A DNA stretch of 64,000 bases from an uncultured Pelagibacteraceae bacterium (GCA_902583645.1 CACHWQ010000002.1:29442-93441); one strand, 5' to 3'; positions 9,899 through 22,378 are shown, counted from the stretch's first letter. Numbers and translations are program-made. The notes: generated from the sequence alone by a model not told the origin.

Positions 9899-12800
9899 TT
9901 ATTGATTTACTTGGGTTTCTGAAGGTTCTGCAGATTGCTGTTCAGATAGAAATTTTTCATCATCTTTAAGAGCTTTTCTGTTCCAATCATTTTTAATACT
10001 TCCTGTTCCAGCAGGTACTAAACGTCCAACGATAACATTTTCTTTTAGTCCTTGTAGAACATCTACTTTACCTTTAATTGCTGCATCAGTTAGAACTCTT
10101 GTGGTTTCTTGGAAAGACGCTGCTGAAATAAATGACTCGGTTTGTAAAGATGCTTTTGTTATCCCCATCAAAACTCTTTCTCCTACTGCAGGTTTTTTAT
10201 TATTTTTCTTTAATTCCTCATTCATGCCCTCAAATTTTATCCTGTCCACAACCTCACCTGGTAATAAACTAGAATCCCCTGAGTTTTTAACCTCAACCTT
10301 TTTGAGCATTTGTCGAAGTATAGTTTCAATATGCTTATCATTAATTACTACACCTTGAAGCCTATAAACTTCTTGAACTTGGTTAACAAAATACTCAGTC
10401 AATTCTTCTATACCTAAAATTCTTAAAATATCGTGAGGCAATGGTTGACCATCCAATAAATACTCTCCTTTTTTAATCTTCTCACCTTCGTTGAAGTTAA
10501 TGTGTTTACCTTTTGGAATTAAATAATTTGAACTTACCCCGTCTTCAGACATAATAGATACTCTTTGCTTTCCTCTAACCTCTTTGCCAAATAAAACTTT
10601 TCCATCATTTTCAGCAATTATTGCGCTATCTTTTGCTTTTCTTGCCTCAAATAATTCTGCAACTCGAGGCAAACCACCAGTGATATCTTTTGTTTTAGAT
10701 GTTTCTTTTGGTAAACGTGCAATTACGTCTCCTGCTGATATTTTCTGACCATCTTTTACTGACAAAATTGAATCTGGAACTAAGTAATATCTAGCTTCAT
10801 TATCATCAGCTTTTTTTATTATGTTACCCTTATCATCTCTTAAAGTAATTCTTGGTTTAAGATCAGTATTTTTCGATTGTGATCTCCAATCGATAACAGA
10901 TTTTGAGGATATACCAGTAGCATCATCAACAGTTTCTGATAACGATACACCATCAATCAAGTCAACAAAATTTGCTATTCCACTTTTTTCTGCAATTACA
11001 GGTGTAGTATATGGATCCCACTCACAAATTTTCGAATTTTTCTTGATCTTTTCTCCATTTTTAAAAAATAATTTTGAACCATAAGGAACTTTGTAAATTG
11101 CTATTTGAAGACCTTTGTCATCTTCTAGTGATAGCTGAGTATTTCTACCCATTACAATTGAACTTTTCTTAGAATCCTCAATTAAGTTTGTATTAATTAT
11201 TTTTAATGTTCCCTCATTTTTACTTACAATTTGAGAGTCCTGTTTAATTGAAGCTGTACCACCAACGTGAAATGTTCTCATTGTAAGCTGTGTTCCTGGT
11301 TCACCAATTGACTGAGCCGATATCATTCCGATTGCTTCACCAACATGTACCATTTTTCCTCTAGATAAATCTCTTCCATAACTCTTTGCGCAAACACCTT
11401 CTTTGGATCCACAAGTTATAACTGAGTAAACTCTTATTAATTTAACACCTGCTGAATCTATTTTCTCACAACCTGCCTCATCAATCATTTCATCTTTTTT
11501 AATAATAACTTCGCCAGAAATTGGATTTTTTATGTCACTAGCAACCACTCTCCCTAATGCTCTCTCTGACAATGCTACAATAACATTTCCACCCTCAATG
11601 ATTTCCGATAAAGCTATACTTCCTTTGCTTTTACAATCACAATCTTTCTTAGTTATTGTTAAATCTTGAGCCACATCACATAGTCTTCTTGTTAAATAGC
11701 CTGAATTAGCAGTTTTAAGAGCTGTATCAGCTAAACCTTTTCTGGCACCGTGAGTAGAGTTAAAATACTCTAATGCTGTTAAACCTTCTTTAAAATTTGA
11801 TGTAATTGGAGACTCAATAATTTCACCAGATGGTTTTGCTATCAAGCCTCTCATACCAGCTAATTGCTTCATTTGTGCCGCAGATCCTCTAGCTCCTGAA
11901 TCAGCCATCATAAAAACTGAATTTATTTTTAAACCATCTTTTGTTGTCTCAGTTGCTGATATTCTTTTCATCATTTCACCTGCAACACGATCGGTACATT
12001 TTGACCAAGCGTCTACTACTTTATTATACTTCTCACCTCTTGTAATTAAACCTTCTGAGTATTGATTTTCATAATCTGCTATAAGTTTTTTTGTTTCATC
12101 AATTAATTGAGATTTGTTCTCTGGAATAATTAAATCATCTTTACCAAAGGAAATGCCTGCTTTAAAAGCATGTTTGAAACCAAGATCTTTTAATTTATCG
12201 CAAAATATAACTGTATTTTTTTGTCCTGCAAATCTAAATACAAGATCTATTATTTCAGAAACAGTCCTTTTAGGTAAAAGTCTATCTATTAAAGAAAAAT
12301 TTATATCCTTATGTTTAGGAAGTAAATTTGCTAAAAGAAATCTTCCGGCTGTACTTGTATATTTTTGATAAATCGATTTTCCATTTTCATCCACAGACTC
12401 AAATCTTGATATTATTCTAGAATGAACATTTATACTTCCCGATTCTAAACCTTGCTCTATTTCAGAGTTGTCAACAAAATATCCCTCAACTTTTTCTGTT
12501 TGATAAGGTGGTTGGGACAAATAATATATTCCTAAAATCATATCTTGGCTTGGCACAATGATTGGTTTGCCATTTGAAGGACTTAAAATATTGTTTGTTG
12601 ACATCATTAAAACTCTTGCCTCTAGCTGGGCTTCTAAACTTAACGGTATGTGTACGGCCATCTGATCACCGTCAAAGTCAGCATTGAAAGCAGCACACGT
12701 TAAAGGATGCAACTCTATAGCATCTCCTTCAATTAATTTTGGTTCAAATGCTTGTACACCCAATCTATGCAAAGTTGGCGCTCTATTTAGTAAGATAGGA

Positions 12801-14068
12801 TGTTCTCTTACAATTAGTTCAAGCGCGTCCCATACAGCATTTGTTTCTTTCTCGACTAGTTTTTTTGCTTGTTTAATAGTTGAAGCAAGACCTAGTTTAT
12901 TTAATCTAGCATATAGAAAAGGTTTAAATAATTCTAAAGCCATTTTTTTTGGTAATCCACATTCATGCAATTTAAGATCAGGTCCAACAACTATTACTGA
13001 TCTACCAGAATAATCTACTCTCTTTCCAAGAAGGTTTTGTCTAAATCTGCCTTGTTTACCCTTAAGCATTTCTGCTAAAGATTTCAATGGACGTTTTCCC
13101 GTTCCAGTAATAACCCTGCCTCTTCGTCCATTATCAAATAATGCATCTACAGACTCTTGAAGCATTCTTTTTTCGTTCCTTATAATTATATCTGGTGCTT
13201 TCAAATCCATTAATCTTTTTAATCTATTATTTCTATTTATTACTCTTCTATAAAGATCATTAAGATCCGAAGTTGCAAATCGACCGCCATCAAGAGGGAC
13301 TAAAGGTCTTAGCTCCGGTGGAATAACCGGTATAGTTGTTAAAATCATCCATTCTGGTTTATTTCCTGTCTCTATAAAAGAGTCTATGAGCTTCAATCTT
13401 TTGATCGATCTTTCTTCGGCTACTTTGGATTTTGTTTCATTTATATTTTTTAAAAGAATTTCTTTCTCTTTATTTAAATCTATAGATTTTAATATTTCCA
13501 ATATAGCTTCAGCACCTATACCTGCTGTGAATGATTCTTCGCCAAACTCCTCTTGATATTTGTTTAACTCATCCTCATTTAAAAGTTGATTTTTTTTAAG
13601 ACTTGTTAGACCTGGTTCAATAACTATAAAGCTTTCAAAATATAGCACTCTCTCAACCTCTTTTAGTTTCATATCAATAGCTAATGAAATTCTGCTAGGT
13701 AGTGATTTCAAAAACCATATATGAGCAACTGGTGTTGCTAAATTTATATGACCCATCCTTTCTCTTCTTACGTTTGATTTGGTAACTTCGACTCCACATT
13801 TTTCACAAATTATTCCTCTAAATTTCATTCTTTTATATTTACCGCATAAACACTCGTAATCTTTTATAGGTCCAAAAATTCTTGCACAAAATAGTCCATC
13901 TTTTTCAGGTCTAAAAGTTCTATAATTAATAGTTTCTGGTTTTTTTATCTCGCCATAAGTCCAGGATTTTATTTTTTCTGGGCTTGCTAAAGTTATTTTT
14001 ATACTACTAAAATTTTGAGCTTCAGAAATATCTGTTTCTTTAAATAAATCTTTTAAGTCTTTTTTCAT
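9899..14068 (-). CDS. rpoC: DNA-directed RNA polymerase subunit beta'
   Basis: Beta' carries the catalytic magnesium site of RNA polymerase. The 1389-residue product has the N-terminal zinc ribbon ([20 protein letters not shown], around residues 70-90), the active-site [12 protein letters not shown] (around 460), the bridge-helix and trigger-loop region [22 protein letters not shown] with [19 protein letters not shown], and a second Cys cluster. Length is normal for an alphaproteobacterium. It starts 1 base downstream of the rpoB stop. Confidence 0.98.
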   Translation of the reverse strand: MKKDLKDLFKETDISEAQNFSSIKITLASPEKIKSWTYGEIKKPETINYRTFRPEKDGLFCARIFGPIKDYECLCGKYKRMKFRGIICEKCGVEVTKSNVRRERMGHINLATPVAHIWFLKSLPSRISLAIDMKLKEVERVLYFESFIVIEPGLTSLKKNQLLNEDELNKYQEEFGEESFTAGIGAEAILEILKSIDLNKEKEILLKNINETKSKVAEERSIKRLKLIDSFIETGNKPEWMILTTIPVIPPELRPLVPLDGGRFATSDLNDLYRRVINRNNRLKRLMDLKAPDIIIRNEKRMLQESVDALFDNGRRGRVITGTGKRPLKSLAEMLKGKQGRFRQNLLGKRVDYSGRSVIVVGPDLKLHECGLPKKMALELFKPFLYARLNKLGLASTIKQAKKLVEKETNAVWDALELIVREHPILLNRAPTLHRLGVQAFEPKLIEGDAIELHPLTCAAFNADFDGDQMAVHIPLSLEAQLEARVLMMSTNNILSPSNGKPIIVPSQDMILGIYYLSQPPYQTEKVEGYFVDNSEIEQGLESGSINVHSRIISRFESVDENGKSIYQKYTSTAGRFLLANLLPKHKDINFSLIDRLLPKRTVSEIIDLVFRFAGQKNTVIFCDKLKDLGFKHAFKAGISFGKDDLIIPENKSQLIDETKKLIADYENQYSEGLITRGEKYNKVVDAWSKCTDRVAGEMMKRISATETTKDGLKINSVFMMADSGARGSAAQMKQLAGMRGLIAKPSGEIIESPITSNFKEGLTALEYFNSTHGARKGLADTALKTANSGYLTRRLCDVAQDLTITKKDCDCKSKGSIALSEIIEGGNVIVALSERALGRVVASDIKNPISGEVIIKKDEMIDEAGCEKIDSAGVKLIRVYSVITCGSKEGVCAKSYGRDLSRGKMVHVGEAIGMISAQSIGEPGTQLTMRTFHVGGTASIKQDSQIVSKNEGTLKIINTNLIEDSKKSSIVMGRNTQLSLEDDKGLQIAIYKVPYGSKLFFKNGEKIKKNSKICEWDPYTTPVIAEKSGIANFVDLIDGVSLSETVDDATGISSKSVIDWRSQSKNTDLKPRITLRDDKGNIIKKADDNEARYYLVPDSILSVKDGQKISAGDVIARLPKETSKTKDITGGLPRVAELFEARKAKDSAIIAENDGKVLFGKEVRGKQRVSIMSEDGVSSNYLIPKGKHINFNEGEKIKKGEYLLDGQPLPHDILRILGIEELTEYFVNQVQEVYRLQGVVINDKHIETILRQMLKKVEVKNSGDSSLLPGEVVDRIKFEGMNEELKKNNKKPAVGERVLMGITKASLQTESFISAASFQETTRVLTDAAIKGKVDVLQGLKENVIVGRLVPAGTGSIKNDWNRKALKDDEKFLSEQQSAEPSETQVNQ

Positions 14069-14069
14069 T

Positions 14070-17000
14070 TTAATTTAACTCCACATTTAAGGCTAAAGCT
14101 TTTATTTCTTTAACTAGAACATTGAATGATTCTGGTATACCAGATTCAAAGTTTTCTTCACCTTTAACAATTGTCTCATAAACTTTCACTCTTCCTGCAA
14201 CGTCATCAGATTTAACTGTCAGAATTTCTTGCAAAGTATAGGAAGCACCATATGCCTCAAGAGCCCAAACTTCCATTTCTCCAAAACGCTGCCCTCCTAA
14301 CTGAGCCTTTCCACCAAGTGGTTGTTGGGTAACCAAACTGTAAGGTCCAGTTGATCGAGCATGAATTTTATCTTCTACTAAATGATGAAGTTTTAACATA
14401 TATATCGTGCCCACTGTTACTTCTCTATCGAATTTCTCTCCTGTTCTTCCATCCCATAATTTTGTCTGTCCAGTTTTTGGTAGGGTTGCTAGATCAAGCA
14501 TATTTGTAACATCATGCTCTTTAGCACCATCAAATACAGGTGTAGAAATCGGAACACCATTCTGTAAATTTTCACATAGATCTTTAAACTCAGTTTTTGA
14601 TAATTTATCTAAATTATCTGAAAATACATCTTTTCCATACACAGATTTTAGGAAATTTGAAATTTTCTCATTTTTTTCAATTTTTTTTTGATTTTCGTTA
14701 ACCAATCTTTTCATATTTTCGCCTAGCTCTGAGCAAGCCCATCCTAAGTGAGTTTCCAATATTTGCCCTACGTTCATCCTGCTAGGCACACCCAAAGGAT
14801 TTAAAACTATATCTACAGGTTTACCATTTTCTCTATATGGCATATCCTCAACTGGAACAATTTTACTAACAACTCCTTTATTTCCATGCCTACCAGACAT
14901 TTTATCTCCTGGACGTAATCTTCTTTTAATTGCAACAAAAACTTTTACCATCTTCATTACACTTGGTAGAAGTTCGTCACCCTGTCTAATTTTAAGAACC
15001 TTATCTTCAAATCGTTCCTGAATATCTTGTTTAGCTTTATTGTATTGATCTTTTAGTTGTTCTAACGTGTCTGATTTTTTTGAGTCATCTATAGAGATCT
15101 TTAATATTTCAGAAACGTTAATTTTTTCTATTAAATCACTAGTTATTTTGCCTCCTATATCTAATTCTTTTATTTTTTTATTAATATTTACTCCATTTAA
15201 GATTTCAGAAGCTCTTTGTTTTATACTTCTTTCAAGTATTTCTTCCTCAACTATTTTATCCTGTTGAACTGAGTCTATTTCTGCTCTCTCAATCGTTATT
15301 GATCTCTCGTCTTTTTCTATCCCATGCCTGTTAAAAACTCTAACATCGACAACTATACCTCCACTACCACTTGGCATTTTTAATGAGGTATCTGTTACAT
15401 CAATAGCCTTCTCTCCAAAAATTGATCTTAAAAGTTTTTCTTCTGGGCCTGAGGCAGAGTCACCTTTTGGCGTTACTTTTCCTACAAGAATATCTCCTGG
15501 TTTAACTTCTGCTCCAATATAAACTATTCCTGACTCATCTAAATTTTTTAGAGCTTCCTCATTTACATTAGGAATATCTCTTGTTATGTCTTCCTCACCT
15601 AATTTTGTATCTCTAGCCATAATTTCATATTCTTCAATATGAATTGATGTAAAAACATCGTCTGTTACACATCTTTCTGAAATTAATATAGAGTCTTCAA
15701 AGTTATATCCTTGCCAAGGCATAAATGCGACTGTTACATTTTTTCCTAAAGCTAATTCTCCTAACTTTGTAGATGGTCCGTCTGCAATAATATCTCCTAC
15801 TTTAACTTTATCTCCAACTCTAACCAAAGGTTTTTGGTTAATACATGTATTCTGATTTGATCTTTTAAATTTTTGTAAATTATAGATGTCGACACCAGAT
15901 TTGGTAAAATCAGTTTCACTAATTGCTTTAATCACAATTCTTTTACCGTCTATTTTATCAACTACACCATCTCTTTTTGCTACAATTGTTACACCAGAGT
16001 CTAGGGCTACATCGCTTTCAATCCCAGTTCCCACAAGTGGAGACTCTGGTTTAAGCAATGGAACAGCCTGTCTCATCATGTTTGATCCCATAAGGGCTCT
16101 ATTCGCATCATCATTCTCTAAAAATGGTATAAGTGAAGCTGCTACTGAAACTAGCTGTTTTGGAGACACGTCAATGTAATCAATATTTTCTGGTTTGGAG
16201 AGAATAAAATTTAAATTTTGTCTGCAGGAAACTAATTCTTCAGTAAATTTTCCGTTTTTATCAATTTTTGAGTTTGCTTGGGCTATAGTAAACTTTGTCT
16301 CCTCCATTGCCGACAAATATTCTATTTTATCTTCAACTATCCCGTTATTTACTCTTTTATAAGGACTTTCGATGAAACCATATTTATTAATTTTTGAGTA
16401 AGTAGATAAACTGTTTATCAAACCAATGTTTGGTCCTTCAGGTGTTTCTATTGGACATATTCTGCCATAATGGGTTGGGTGAACGTCTCTTACCTCAAAA
16501 CCTGCTCTTTCTCTAGTTAAGCCCCCAGGTCCCAAAGCGGAGACTCTTCTTTTATGTGTAATTTCTGACAAAGGATTAGTCTGATCCATAAACTGAGATA
16601 ACTGAGATGTTGCAAAAAAATCTTTTAGTGAAACTGTTAATGGTTTTGCATTAATTAAATCTTGCGGCATTGCTGATTCTACATCAAGAGTGGTCATTTT
16701 TTCTTTTATAGCTCTTTCCATTCTATAAACACCAATTCTTGCCTGATTTTCAACAAGCTCACCCACCGACCTTACTCGTCTGTTGGCTAAATGATCAATA
16801 TCATCGATTTCATCTTTTCCATCTCTAAGGTCTAACATTTTTTTAATAATTGCTATAATGTCATCGTTTCTTAAAATAGTAATTTTATCTGAACACTCCA
16901 AACTTAATCTTGAATTCATTTTAACCCTACCGACATCTGATAAATCGTATCTGTCTGAACTAAAAAATAAATTATTAAATATCTGGGTAGCAATTTCTGT

Positions 17001-18152
17001 TGTTGGTGGTTCTCCGGGTCTTAAAACTTTGTAAATCTCAGTTACAGCTTCTATTTTTGTTTCATTTTTATCATTAAAAATTGTTTGAAGTAGATATGGA
17101 CCTTTATTTATAGAATTCGTAGATGAAACAAATATTTGAGTAACGTTTTTTTCTAAAATTTTTTCAATAATAGTTTCATTTAATTCAGTACCAATTTTAA
17201 AACTTTCTTCTCCTAAATTTATATCTTTATGAAGATATTTTCCTACTATTGTGCTGCCTGAAACAAATATTTCTTTTAATCCATCGTTAAAAAGTTTTTT
17301 TGCTGTAAGGAAATTAATTTTTTCACCTTTTTTTACAACAACTTTTTGATTTTTGGCGTCAACTATTTCTTCTGAGAAGTTTTTAGATTTGAAAATTTCT
17401 GGATTAAATTTAGTTTTCCATTTATTTACCTTATTGTCGTAAATATATATTTCTTTATCGTAATATTCATCAACTATATCTTGTTTGGAATAACCGAGGG
17501 CTAAAAGCAAAGTTGAAACGAAAATCTTCTTTTTTCTGTCTATTCTAAAATACAAAAGATCTTTTACGTCATATTCAAAATCTAACCAGGATCCTCTATT
17601 TGGTATTACTCTACAGTTAAACAAAAGCTTTCCACTAGCATGAGATTTTCCTTTATCATGATCAAAAAATACTCCAGGACTTCTATGCATTTGGTTAACC
17701 ACAACCCTTTGAACTCCATTAGTTATAAAGGTTCCACTGTTAGTCATCATAGGAACTTCCCCCATATAAACTTCTTGTTCTTTTGCAGAAAGAATTTCCT
17801 TAGTGTTATTTTCTTGATCTATTTCGTAAACCACCAATCTTAACGTACATTTTAATGCTGAGGAATATGTTAAACCCCTTTGAATACACTCTTCCACATC
17901 AAATTTAGGTTTTTCCAATCTATAAGATACATACTCAAGAGTTGCTTTATCATTCAGATCTTCAATAGGAAATATACTCTTAAAAACTCTATCAAAACCT
18001 TTTACAAGATTATTATCAATTTTTTCTTTAAGTTCAGTTAATTCTTTATAAGAATTTTTTTGTACTTCGATTAAGTTTGGAATTGACAGGCCTTCTTTTA
18101 GTTTACCAAAATTTTTTCTGATATTTTTTTTCTCAGTAAAAGATAATTGCAT
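14070..18152 (-). CDS. rpoB: DNA-directed RNA polymerase subunit beta
   Basis: Beta forms the second half of the polymerase active centre. The product has the rifampicin-binding cluster [21 protein letters not shown] (around residue 515-535) with Asp, His and Ser in the drug-sensitive form, then [21 protein letters not shown] and the C-terminal KPLGGKAQ-type text ([26 protein letters not shown]). I chose the ATG at 18152 ([17 protein letters not shown]); an in-frame ATG at 18164 would add MVTL but lies inside the leader hairpin. No strong Shine-Dalgarno decides between them. Confidence 0.97.
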   Translation of the reverse strand: MQLSFTEKKNIRKNFGKLKEGLSIPNLIEVQKNSYKELTELKEKIDNNLVKGFDRVFKSIFPIEDLNDKATLEYVSYRLEKPKFDVEECIQRGLTYSSALKCTLRLVVYEIDQENNTKEILSAKEQEVYMGEVPMMTNSGTFITNGVQRVVVNQMHRSPGVFFDHDKGKSHASGKLLFNCRVIPNRGSWLDFEYDVKDLLYFRIDRKKKIFVSTLLLALGYSKQDIVDEYYDKEIYIYDNKVNKWKTKFNPEIFKSKNFSEEIVDAKNQKVVVKKGEKINFLTAKKLFNDGLKEIFVSGSTIVGKYLHKDINLGEESFKIGTELNETIIEKILEKNVTQIFVSSTNSINKGPYLLQTIFNDKNETKIEAVTEIYKVLRPGEPPTTEIATQIFNNLFFSSDRYDLSDVGRVKMNSRLSLECSDKITILRNDDIIAIIKKMLDLRDGKDEIDDIDHLANRRVRSVGELVENQARIGVYRMERAIKEKMTTLDVESAMPQDLINAKPLTVSLKDFFATSQLSQFMDQTNPLSEITHKRRVSALGPGGLTRERAGFEVRDVHPTHYGRICPIETPEGPNIGLINSLSTYSKINKYGFIESPYKRVNNGIVEDKIEYLSAMEETKFTIAQANSKIDKNGKFTEELVSCRQNLNFILSKPENIDYIDVSPKQLVSVAASLIPFLENDDANRALMGSNMMRQAVPLLKPESPLVGTGIESDVALDSGVTIVAKRDGVVDKIDGKRIVIKAISETDFTKSGVDIYNLQKFKRSNQNTCINQKPLVRVGDKVKVGDIIADGPSTKLGELALGKNVTVAFMPWQGYNFEDSILISERCVTDDVFTSIHIEEYEIMARDTKLGEEDITRDIPNVNEEALKNLDESGIVYIGAEVKPGDILVGKVTPKGDSASGPEEKLLRSIFGEKAIDVTDTSLKMPSGSGGIVVDVRVFNRHGIEKDERSITIERAEIDSVQQDKIVEEEILERSIKQRASEILNGVNINKKIKELDIGGKITSDLIEKINVSEILKISIDDSKKSDTLEQLKDQYNKAKQDIQERFEDKVLKIRQGDELLPSVMKMVKVFVAIKRRLRPGDKMSGRHGNKGVVSKIVPVEDMPYRENGKPVDIVLNPLGVPSRMNVGQILETHLGWACSELGENMKRLVNENQKKIEKNEKISNFLKSVYGKDVFSDNLDKLSKTEFKDLCENLQNGVPISTPVFDGAKEHDVTNMLDLATLPKTGQTKLWDGRTGEKFDREVTVGTIYMLKLHHLVEDKIHARSTGPYSLVTQQPLGGKAQLGGQRFGEMEVWALEAYGASYTLQEILTVKSDDVAGRVKVYETIVKGEENFESGIPESFNVLVKEIKALALNVELN

Positions 18153-18162
18153 CAATGTTACC

Positions 18163-18189
18163 ATTGCTGATTATAACCTAATCAGCAAT
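18163..18189 (-). promoter_or_regulatory. 11-bp stem hairpin in the rplL-rpoB leader
   Basis: ATTGCTGATTA and TAATCAGCAAT form a perfect 11-bp stem around a 5-base loop. The hairpin occupies most of the 39- to 51-base space between rplL and rpoB. No U-run follows, so it is not a classic intrinsic terminator. In E. coli the same junction carries an attenuator and an RNase III processing site; a similar role in setting the ribosomal protein to polymerase ratio is inferred here. Confidence 0.65.
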
Positions 18190-18203
18190 TTTAATTTTGT
18201 TAA

Positions 18204-18578
18204 TTACTTAAGTTCTACTTTTGCTCCAGCAGCTTCTAATTTTGCTTTGATCTCTTCAGCTTCTTTTTTGTTTACACCAGCTTTAACTTCTTTAGGTGCG
18301 CCTTCAACTAGATCTTTTGCTTCTTTAAGACCAAGAGATGTTACTCCTCTAATCTCTTTAATCACATTAATTTTTTTATCACCTGCAGACGCTAGTACTA
18401 CAGTGAATTCACTTTTTTCTTCTGCTGGTGCAGCTCCTGCTCCACCTGCTGCGGGCGCTGCTGCAACTGCAGCCGCTGCTGTTACTCCCCACTTTTCTTC
18501 AAGTTGTTTAGAAAGTTCTGCTGCTTCAACTACTGTTAAGCTTGATAGATCTTCTATGATTTTATTTAAGTCAGCCAT
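18204..18578 (-). CDS. rplL: 50S ribosomal protein L7/L12
   Basis: L7/L12 forms the flexible stalk that recruits translation GTPases. The 124-residue product has the N-terminal dimer domain ([30 protein letters not shown]), an Ala/Gly-rich hinge ([15 protein letters not shown]) and the C-terminal domain [20 protein letters not shown]...[15 protein letters not shown]. The alanine-rich hinge is locally much richer in GC than its surroundings, forced by the protein. It follows rplJ by 12 bases. Confidence 0.98.
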   Translation of the reverse strand: MADLNKIIEDLSSLTVVEAAELSKQLEEKWGVTAAAAVAAAPAAGGAGAAPAEEKSEFTVVLASAGDKKINVIKEIRGVTSLGLKEAKDLVEGAPKEVKAGVNKKEAEEIKAKLEAAGAKVELK

Positions 18579-18590
18579 AATTTGTACCGG

Positions 18591-19100
18591 TTATTTTTTT
18601 GATTTTTCGAGCGCTAAAATAGCGATTTTTGAAGCAGGTGCAAGTAAAATACTTGCTATTTTTTGGGCTGGAGACCTCAATATTCCCACAATTTTTGCTC
18701 TAGCCTCATCAAGTGTAGGTAAAGTTGCTACATTTTGTACACCCGCTACATCCAAAATGTCAGTTCCCATTATTCCACCAAGAATCTTTAGGTTAGAATT
18801 CTCTTTAGAAAATTTTGTTAATATTTTTGCTGAAGTGATAGCATCTTCTGATAAAGCAACAGCAGTAGGCCCAGTAAACAAATTAGATAAATCTTTGCAT
18901 CTAGTTTTTTGAAGCGCGAGTTTAGTAATTCTATTTTTGGTTATCTTGAATTGTATTCCGTGCTCTCTCATTCTGTTTCTTAAATCATCAAGTTGCTGCA
19001 TTGTTAAACCTTGATAATGAGTAACAATTATAGCATCAGATTTATCAAACTGAGAGCTCATTTTCTCGATATATTCTTGTTTCTTAACTTTATCCATCAT
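18591..19100 (-). CDS. rplJ: 50S ribosomal protein L10
   Basis: L10 anchors the L7/L12 stalk to 23S rRNA. The 169 residues show the family pattern IVTHYQGLTMQQLDDLRNRMREHG, then FKITKNRITKLAL and TGPTAVALS. Two adjacent ATG codons (19100 and 19097) are possible starts. It begins only 2 bases after rplA, so the long rplJ leader used for autoregulation in E. coli is missing here. Confidence 0.97.
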   Translation of the reverse strand: MMDKVKKQEYIEKMSSQFDKSDAIIVTHYQGLTMQQLDDLRNRMREHGIQFKITKNRITKLALQKTRCKDLSNLFTGPTAVALSEDAITSAKILTKFSKENSNLKILGGIMGTDILDVAGVQNVATLPTLDEARAKIVGILRSPAQKIASILLAPASKIAILALEKSKK

Positions 19101-19102
19101 AA

Positions 19103-19792
19103 TTATATATTCTTATTTAGTTTAAGTTTATAAGAAACGCCCATAGTTGAAGTGATAAAAGAACTTTTAATTAAATCACCTTTTACTGTGATATTTGATT
19201 TTTCTTTTTCTAAGGTATCAATGATTGCATTAAAATTTTTAATTAAGTTTTCATTAGAGAATGATTTTTTTCCTAATGTCACTCCAATATTTCCATCTTT
19301 ATCATTTCGTATTTCTACCTGACCAGATTTTGCATCTTTCACTGCTTTTTTAACATCATCAGTGACAGTTCCTAATTTTGGATTTGGCATCAAACCCTTT
19401 GGACCTAAAACCTTACCCAACTTAGATAGCTTAACCATCATAGATGGAGTACAAATTAATTTTTCAAAATCTAAATATCCACCTTTAATTTTTTCAATCA
19501 ATTCATCTCCTCCTACAGTATCTGCGCCAGCATCATTTGCATCTTTAATTTTAGATTCTTCACAAACTACTGCAACTTTTACCGTTTTACCTGTTCCACC
19601 TGGCATATTAATTACAGTTCGTAAATTAATTTCATTTTTCTTTTGTTTATTATTAATTTGAAAACTTAAATCTATTGCTTCATCAAATTTAGTAGTACAA
19701 TTTTTCTTTACAATTGATAATAGTTTATCAATACTTTCTGGACTGTTTTCTCTTGAATTTTCTGGAAGTTTTTTAAATCTTTTTGACGTCAT
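19103..19792 (-). CDS. rplA: 50S ribosomal protein L1
   Basis: L1 forms the mobile stalk that escorts deacylated tRNA out of the E site. The 229-residue product carries NMPGGTGKTVKVAVV and the signature block MVKLSKLGKVLGPKGLMPNPKLGTVT, and near the end SFSNENLIKNFNAIIDTL. Its start shares a base with the rplK stop. The N-terminus ([20 protein letters not shown]) is typical of the group. Confidence 0.97.
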   Translation of the reverse strand: MTSKRFKKLPENSRENSPESIDKLLSIVKKNCTTKFDEAIDLSFQINNKQKKNEINLRTVINMPGGTGKTVKVAVVCEESKIKDANDAGADTVGGDELIEKIKGGYLDFEKLICTPSMMVKLSKLGKVLGPKGLMPNPKLGTVTDDVKKAVKDAKSGQVEIRNDKDGNIGVTLGKKSFSNENLIKNFNAIIDTLEKEKSNITVKGDLIKSSFITSTMGVSYKLKLNKNI

Positions 19793-20220
19793 TATTCTTT
19801 TACCTCAATTCCCATTGATCTTGCAGACCCCATAATTATTTTAGTCGCTTGGTCCAAGTCATGAGCATTTAGATCTTGCATTTTTTTCTTAGCTATTTCT
19901 TCAGCTTGTTTTTTTGTAATGGATGCAACTATATTTCTTCCAGGTTCTTGAGATCCTCCTTTTAACTTGGCAGCTTCCTTTATAAAATGTGATGCTGGAG
20001 GAGATTTTATTATAAAATCAAATTTTTTATCTTTATAAACGGTTATAACAACTGGAACTGGTTTCCCCATAAAATCTTTTGTTTTTTCATTAAACGCTTT
20101 ACAAAATTCCATTATGTTAATTCCTCTTTGACCTAATGCTGGTCCAACAGGTGGCGCAGGATTAGCTTGTCCTCCTTTAATTTGTAATTTTACATATCCG
20201 CTAATTTCTTTTTTTGCCAT
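19792..20220 (-). CDS. rplK: 50S ribosomal protein L11
   Basis: L11 forms the GTPase-associated centre and is needed for stringent factor activation in other bacteria. The 142 residues include [35 protein letters not shown] and [16 protein letters not shown], with the C-terminal [10 protein letters not shown] block. It shares its boundary base with nusG upstream and rplA downstream. Confidence 0.98.
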   Translation of the reverse strand: MAKKEISGYVKLQIKGGQANPAPPVGPALGQRGINIMEFCKAFNEKTKDFMGKPVPVVITVYKDKKFDFIIKSPPASHFIKEAAKLKGGSQEPGRNIVASITKKQAEEIAKKKMQDLNAHDLDQATKIIMGSARSMGIEVKE

Positions 20221-20750
20221 CAGCTTACCTTTTCTACTTGGTTATATTCTAGTTCAACTGGTGTTGGTCTTCCAAAGATTAGTACAGAAACTTTTAGTTT
20301 AGATTTATCTTCGTCTATATCTTCAACTAAACCATTAAACGATGCAAAAGGTCCGTCTATTACTTGAACTTTCTCGCCAACAGAATATTCAATACTTGTT
20401 TGAGCTTGAGAAATTCCATCTTTTATTTGACCCAATATTTTTTCTATTTCTTTGTCTGAAACTGGTATCGGTATTCCTTTGGATCCTAAAAATCCACTTA
20501 CTTTTTTAATATTTTTAATCATATGATAAATGTTATCATCCATTTCGCTCTTTATTAAAACATATCCAGGAAAATATTTTTTTTTTCTCTGAACTCTTTT
20601 ACCACGCTTAACTTCTGTTACATCTTGTGTTGGTACGACTATTTCCTCAAATTTCTCAGATATTTTAGCTTTTTCAGCTTCGTCTTTTATATTTTGAGCA
20701 ACTTTGTTCTCAAAACTAGAGTGAGATTGAACGATATACCAATTTTTCAT
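20220..20750 (-). CDS. nusG: Transcription termination/antitermination protein NusG
   Basis: NusG binds RNA polymerase and couples it to Rho or to the ribosome through S10. The 176-residue product has the NGN domain ([18 protein letters not shown] ... [14 protein letters not shown]) and a C-terminal KOW domain ([23 protein letters not shown]). Its start shares one base with the secE stop and its stop shares one with rplK. Confidence 0.98.
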   Translation of the reverse strand: MKNWYIVQSHSSFENKVAQNIKDEAEKAKISEKFEEIVVPTQDVTEVKRGKRVQRKKKYFPGYVLIKSEMDDNIYHMIKNIKKVSGFLGSKGIPIPVSDKEIEKILGQIKDGISQAQTSIEYSVGEKVQVIDGPFASFNGLVEDIDEDKSKLKVSVLIFGRPTPVELEYNQVEKVS

Positions 20751-20941
20751 TATATACTTACCTTTAAAATTATATCTAAGAAAAATTTTAAAACCTGATC
20801 TACAAGAAGAAAAAAAATAGCTGCAACAATTGCCATTGCTACAACCATCAAGCTACCCTGAATTGTTTCCTTCCCAGTTGGCCAAGTAACTCTGAAAGCT
20901 TCTTGTTTAACTTCTTGTAAAAATTTTAATGGGTTTTTCAT
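20750..20941 (-). CDS. secE: Preprotein translocase subunit SecE
   Basis: SecE stabilises the SecY channel of the inner membrane. The product has 63 residues: MKNPLKFLQEVKQEAFRVTWPTGKE, the cytoplasmic amphipathic part with its conserved W-P, then one transmembrane helix (SLMVVAMAIVAAIFFLLVDQVLKFFLD). I set the start at the ATG at 20941; a longer reading frame runs upstream but would translate the tRNA-Trp gene. It lies between tRNA-Trp and nusG. Confidence 0.96.
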   Translation of the reverse strand: MKNPLKFLQEVKQEAFRVTWPTGKETIQGSLMVVAMAIVAAIFFLLVDQVLKFFLDIILKVSI

Positions 20942-20952
20942 AATTTTTATTT

Positions 20953-21028
20953 TGGCAGGAGCGGAGGGAATCGAACCCCCAACCTCCGGTTTTGGAGACC
21001 GGCGCTCTACCAATTGAGCTACACTCCT
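20953..21028 (-). tRNA. tRNA-Trp (anticodon CCA)
   Basis: The minus strand folds into a 76-base cloverleaf: acceptor AGGAGTG, D-arm with GGTAGAGC, anticodon loop CTCCAAA giving CCA, T-loop with TTCGATT, and an encoded 3' CCA. It sits between tuf and secE, the same place as trpT in many Proteobacteria. Confidence 0.97.
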
Positions 21029-21037
21029 ATTGGTAGC

Positions 21038-22228
21038 TTATTTAATAATTTTAGTTACTACTCCTGCTCCTACAGTTCTACCACCTTCTCGAATAGCAAA
21101 GTTTAATTTTTCACTCATTGCAATAGGTGTAATTAACTTAACTTTAAATTTTGCATCATCTCCAGGCATTACCATTTCTGTTCCTGAAGGTAACTCCACT
21201 TCACCAGTAACATCAGTTGTTCTAAAATAAAACTGAGGTCTATATTTAGTAAAAAAAGGAGTGTGTCTTCCACCCTCTTCTTTTTTAAGAACATACGCTT
21301 GCGCTTCAAATTCAGTATGTGGAGTTATCGAGCCTGGTTTACAAAGAACCTGACCTCTTTCAACGTCAGTTCTTTCTACACCTCTTAGAAGAGCTCCGAT
21401 GTTATCACCAGCTTCGCCAGTATCTAATATCTTTCTAAACATTTCAACTCCTGTACAAACTGATTTTTTTGTATCTCTTATTCCTACTATTTCAATTTCT
21501 TCCCCTGTTTTAACAACTCCTTGTTCTACTCTTCCTGTTACCACTGTTCCTCTTCCAGAAATAGAAAATACGTCCTCTACAGGCATTAGAAACGGTTTAT
21601 CTTTAGGTCTATCAGGCTGCGGGATATGTTCGTCAACTGCTTTCATTAATTCCATAATAGCTTTTTTTCCGATTTCCTCATCTTTACCTTCGACTGCAGC
21701 CAATGCTGAACCTTTTATAATTGGAGTTTTATCTCCTGGGAATTTATATGATGTAAGAAGTTCTTTAATTTCTTCCTCTACTAATTCTATTAACTCCTTG
21801 TCTTTTACTTGATCAACTTTATTTAAGAATACCACAATCGCTGGTACACCAACTTGTCTAGCCAAAAGTATATGCTCTCTAGTTTGTGGCATTGGTCCGT
21901 CAGCTGCGTTAACAACTAAAATTGCTCCGTCCATTTGAGCTGCACCAGTAATCATATTTTTTACGTAATCGGCGTGACCAGGGCAGTCAACGTGAGCGTA
22001 ATGTCTTTTTTCAGTTTCATATTCTACGTGAGCTGTTGATATAGTTATACCTCTCTCTTTCTCCTCAGGTGCTTTATCTATTTGATCATATGCTGTAAAT
22101 TGTGCACCACCAGTTTCTGATAATACTTTTGTTATGGCCGCGGTAAGAGTTGTTTTACCATGGTCTACGTGTCCAATTGTACCTATATTACAATGTGGTT
22201 TATTTCTGTTAAATTTTTCCTTCGACAT
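21038..22228 (-). CDS. tuf: Translation elongation factor Tu
   Basis: EF-Tu delivers aminoacyl-tRNA to the ribosome. The 396-residue product has GHVDHGKT (19-26), the effector block [27 protein letters not shown] and NKVD, and the C-terminal barrel ending [20 protein letters not shown]. It is the only tuf in the window; the usual copy next to fusA is absent. It is flanked by tRNA-Gly upstream and tRNA-Trp downstream, probably in one tRNA-mRNA transcript. Confidence 0.99.
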   Translation of the reverse strand: MSKEKFNRNKPHCNIGTIGHVDHGKTTLTAAITKVLSETGGAQFTAYDQIDKAPEEKERGITISTAHVEYETEKRHYAHVDCPGHADYVKNMITGAAQMDGAILVVNAADGPMPQTREHILLARQVGVPAIVVFLNKVDQVKDKELIELVEEEIKELLTSYKFPGDKTPIIKGSALAAVEGKDEEIGKKAIMELMKAVDEHIPQPDRPKDKPFLMPVEDVFSISGRGTVVTGRVEQGVVKTGEEIEIVGIRDTKKSVCTGVEMFRKILDTGEAGDNIGALLRGVERTDVERGQVLCKPGSITPHTEFEAQAYVLKKEEGGRHTPFFTKYRPQFYFRTTDVTGEVELPSGTEMVMPGDDAKFKVKLITPIAMSEKLNFAIREGGRTVGAGVVTKIIK

Positions 22229-22262
22229 TACTTTTATATCCTCACTTTATTTTTTAATTTAT

Positions 22263-22336
22263 TGGAGCGGGTAAAGGGAATCGAACCCTTACATCCAGCT
22301 TGGAAGGCTAGCGTTCTACCATTGAACTACACCCGC
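22263..22336 (-). tRNA. tRNA-Gly (anticodon TCC)
   Basis: A 74-base cloverleaf on the minus strand: acceptor GCGGGTG / TACCCGC, D-loop AATGGTA with the G18-G19 pair, anticodon loop CTTCCAA giving TCC, T-loop TTCGATT and encoded CCA. It lies between tRNA-Tyr and tuf. Confidence 0.97.
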
Positions 22337-22378
22337 GTAACCAAGTACTACACTCCAAGTTTTTAAAACCTTTATGAA

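Noticed and set aside
18247..18912. A 221-codon plus-strand open frame
   Set aside because: It lies antisense to rplL and rplJ, which are unmistakable, and its Ala/Ser-rich product reflects their codons.
20942..21013. Longer N-terminus for SecE
   Set aside because: The upstream in-frame extension would be a translation of the tRNA-Trp gene; the ATG at 20941 gives a normal SecE.
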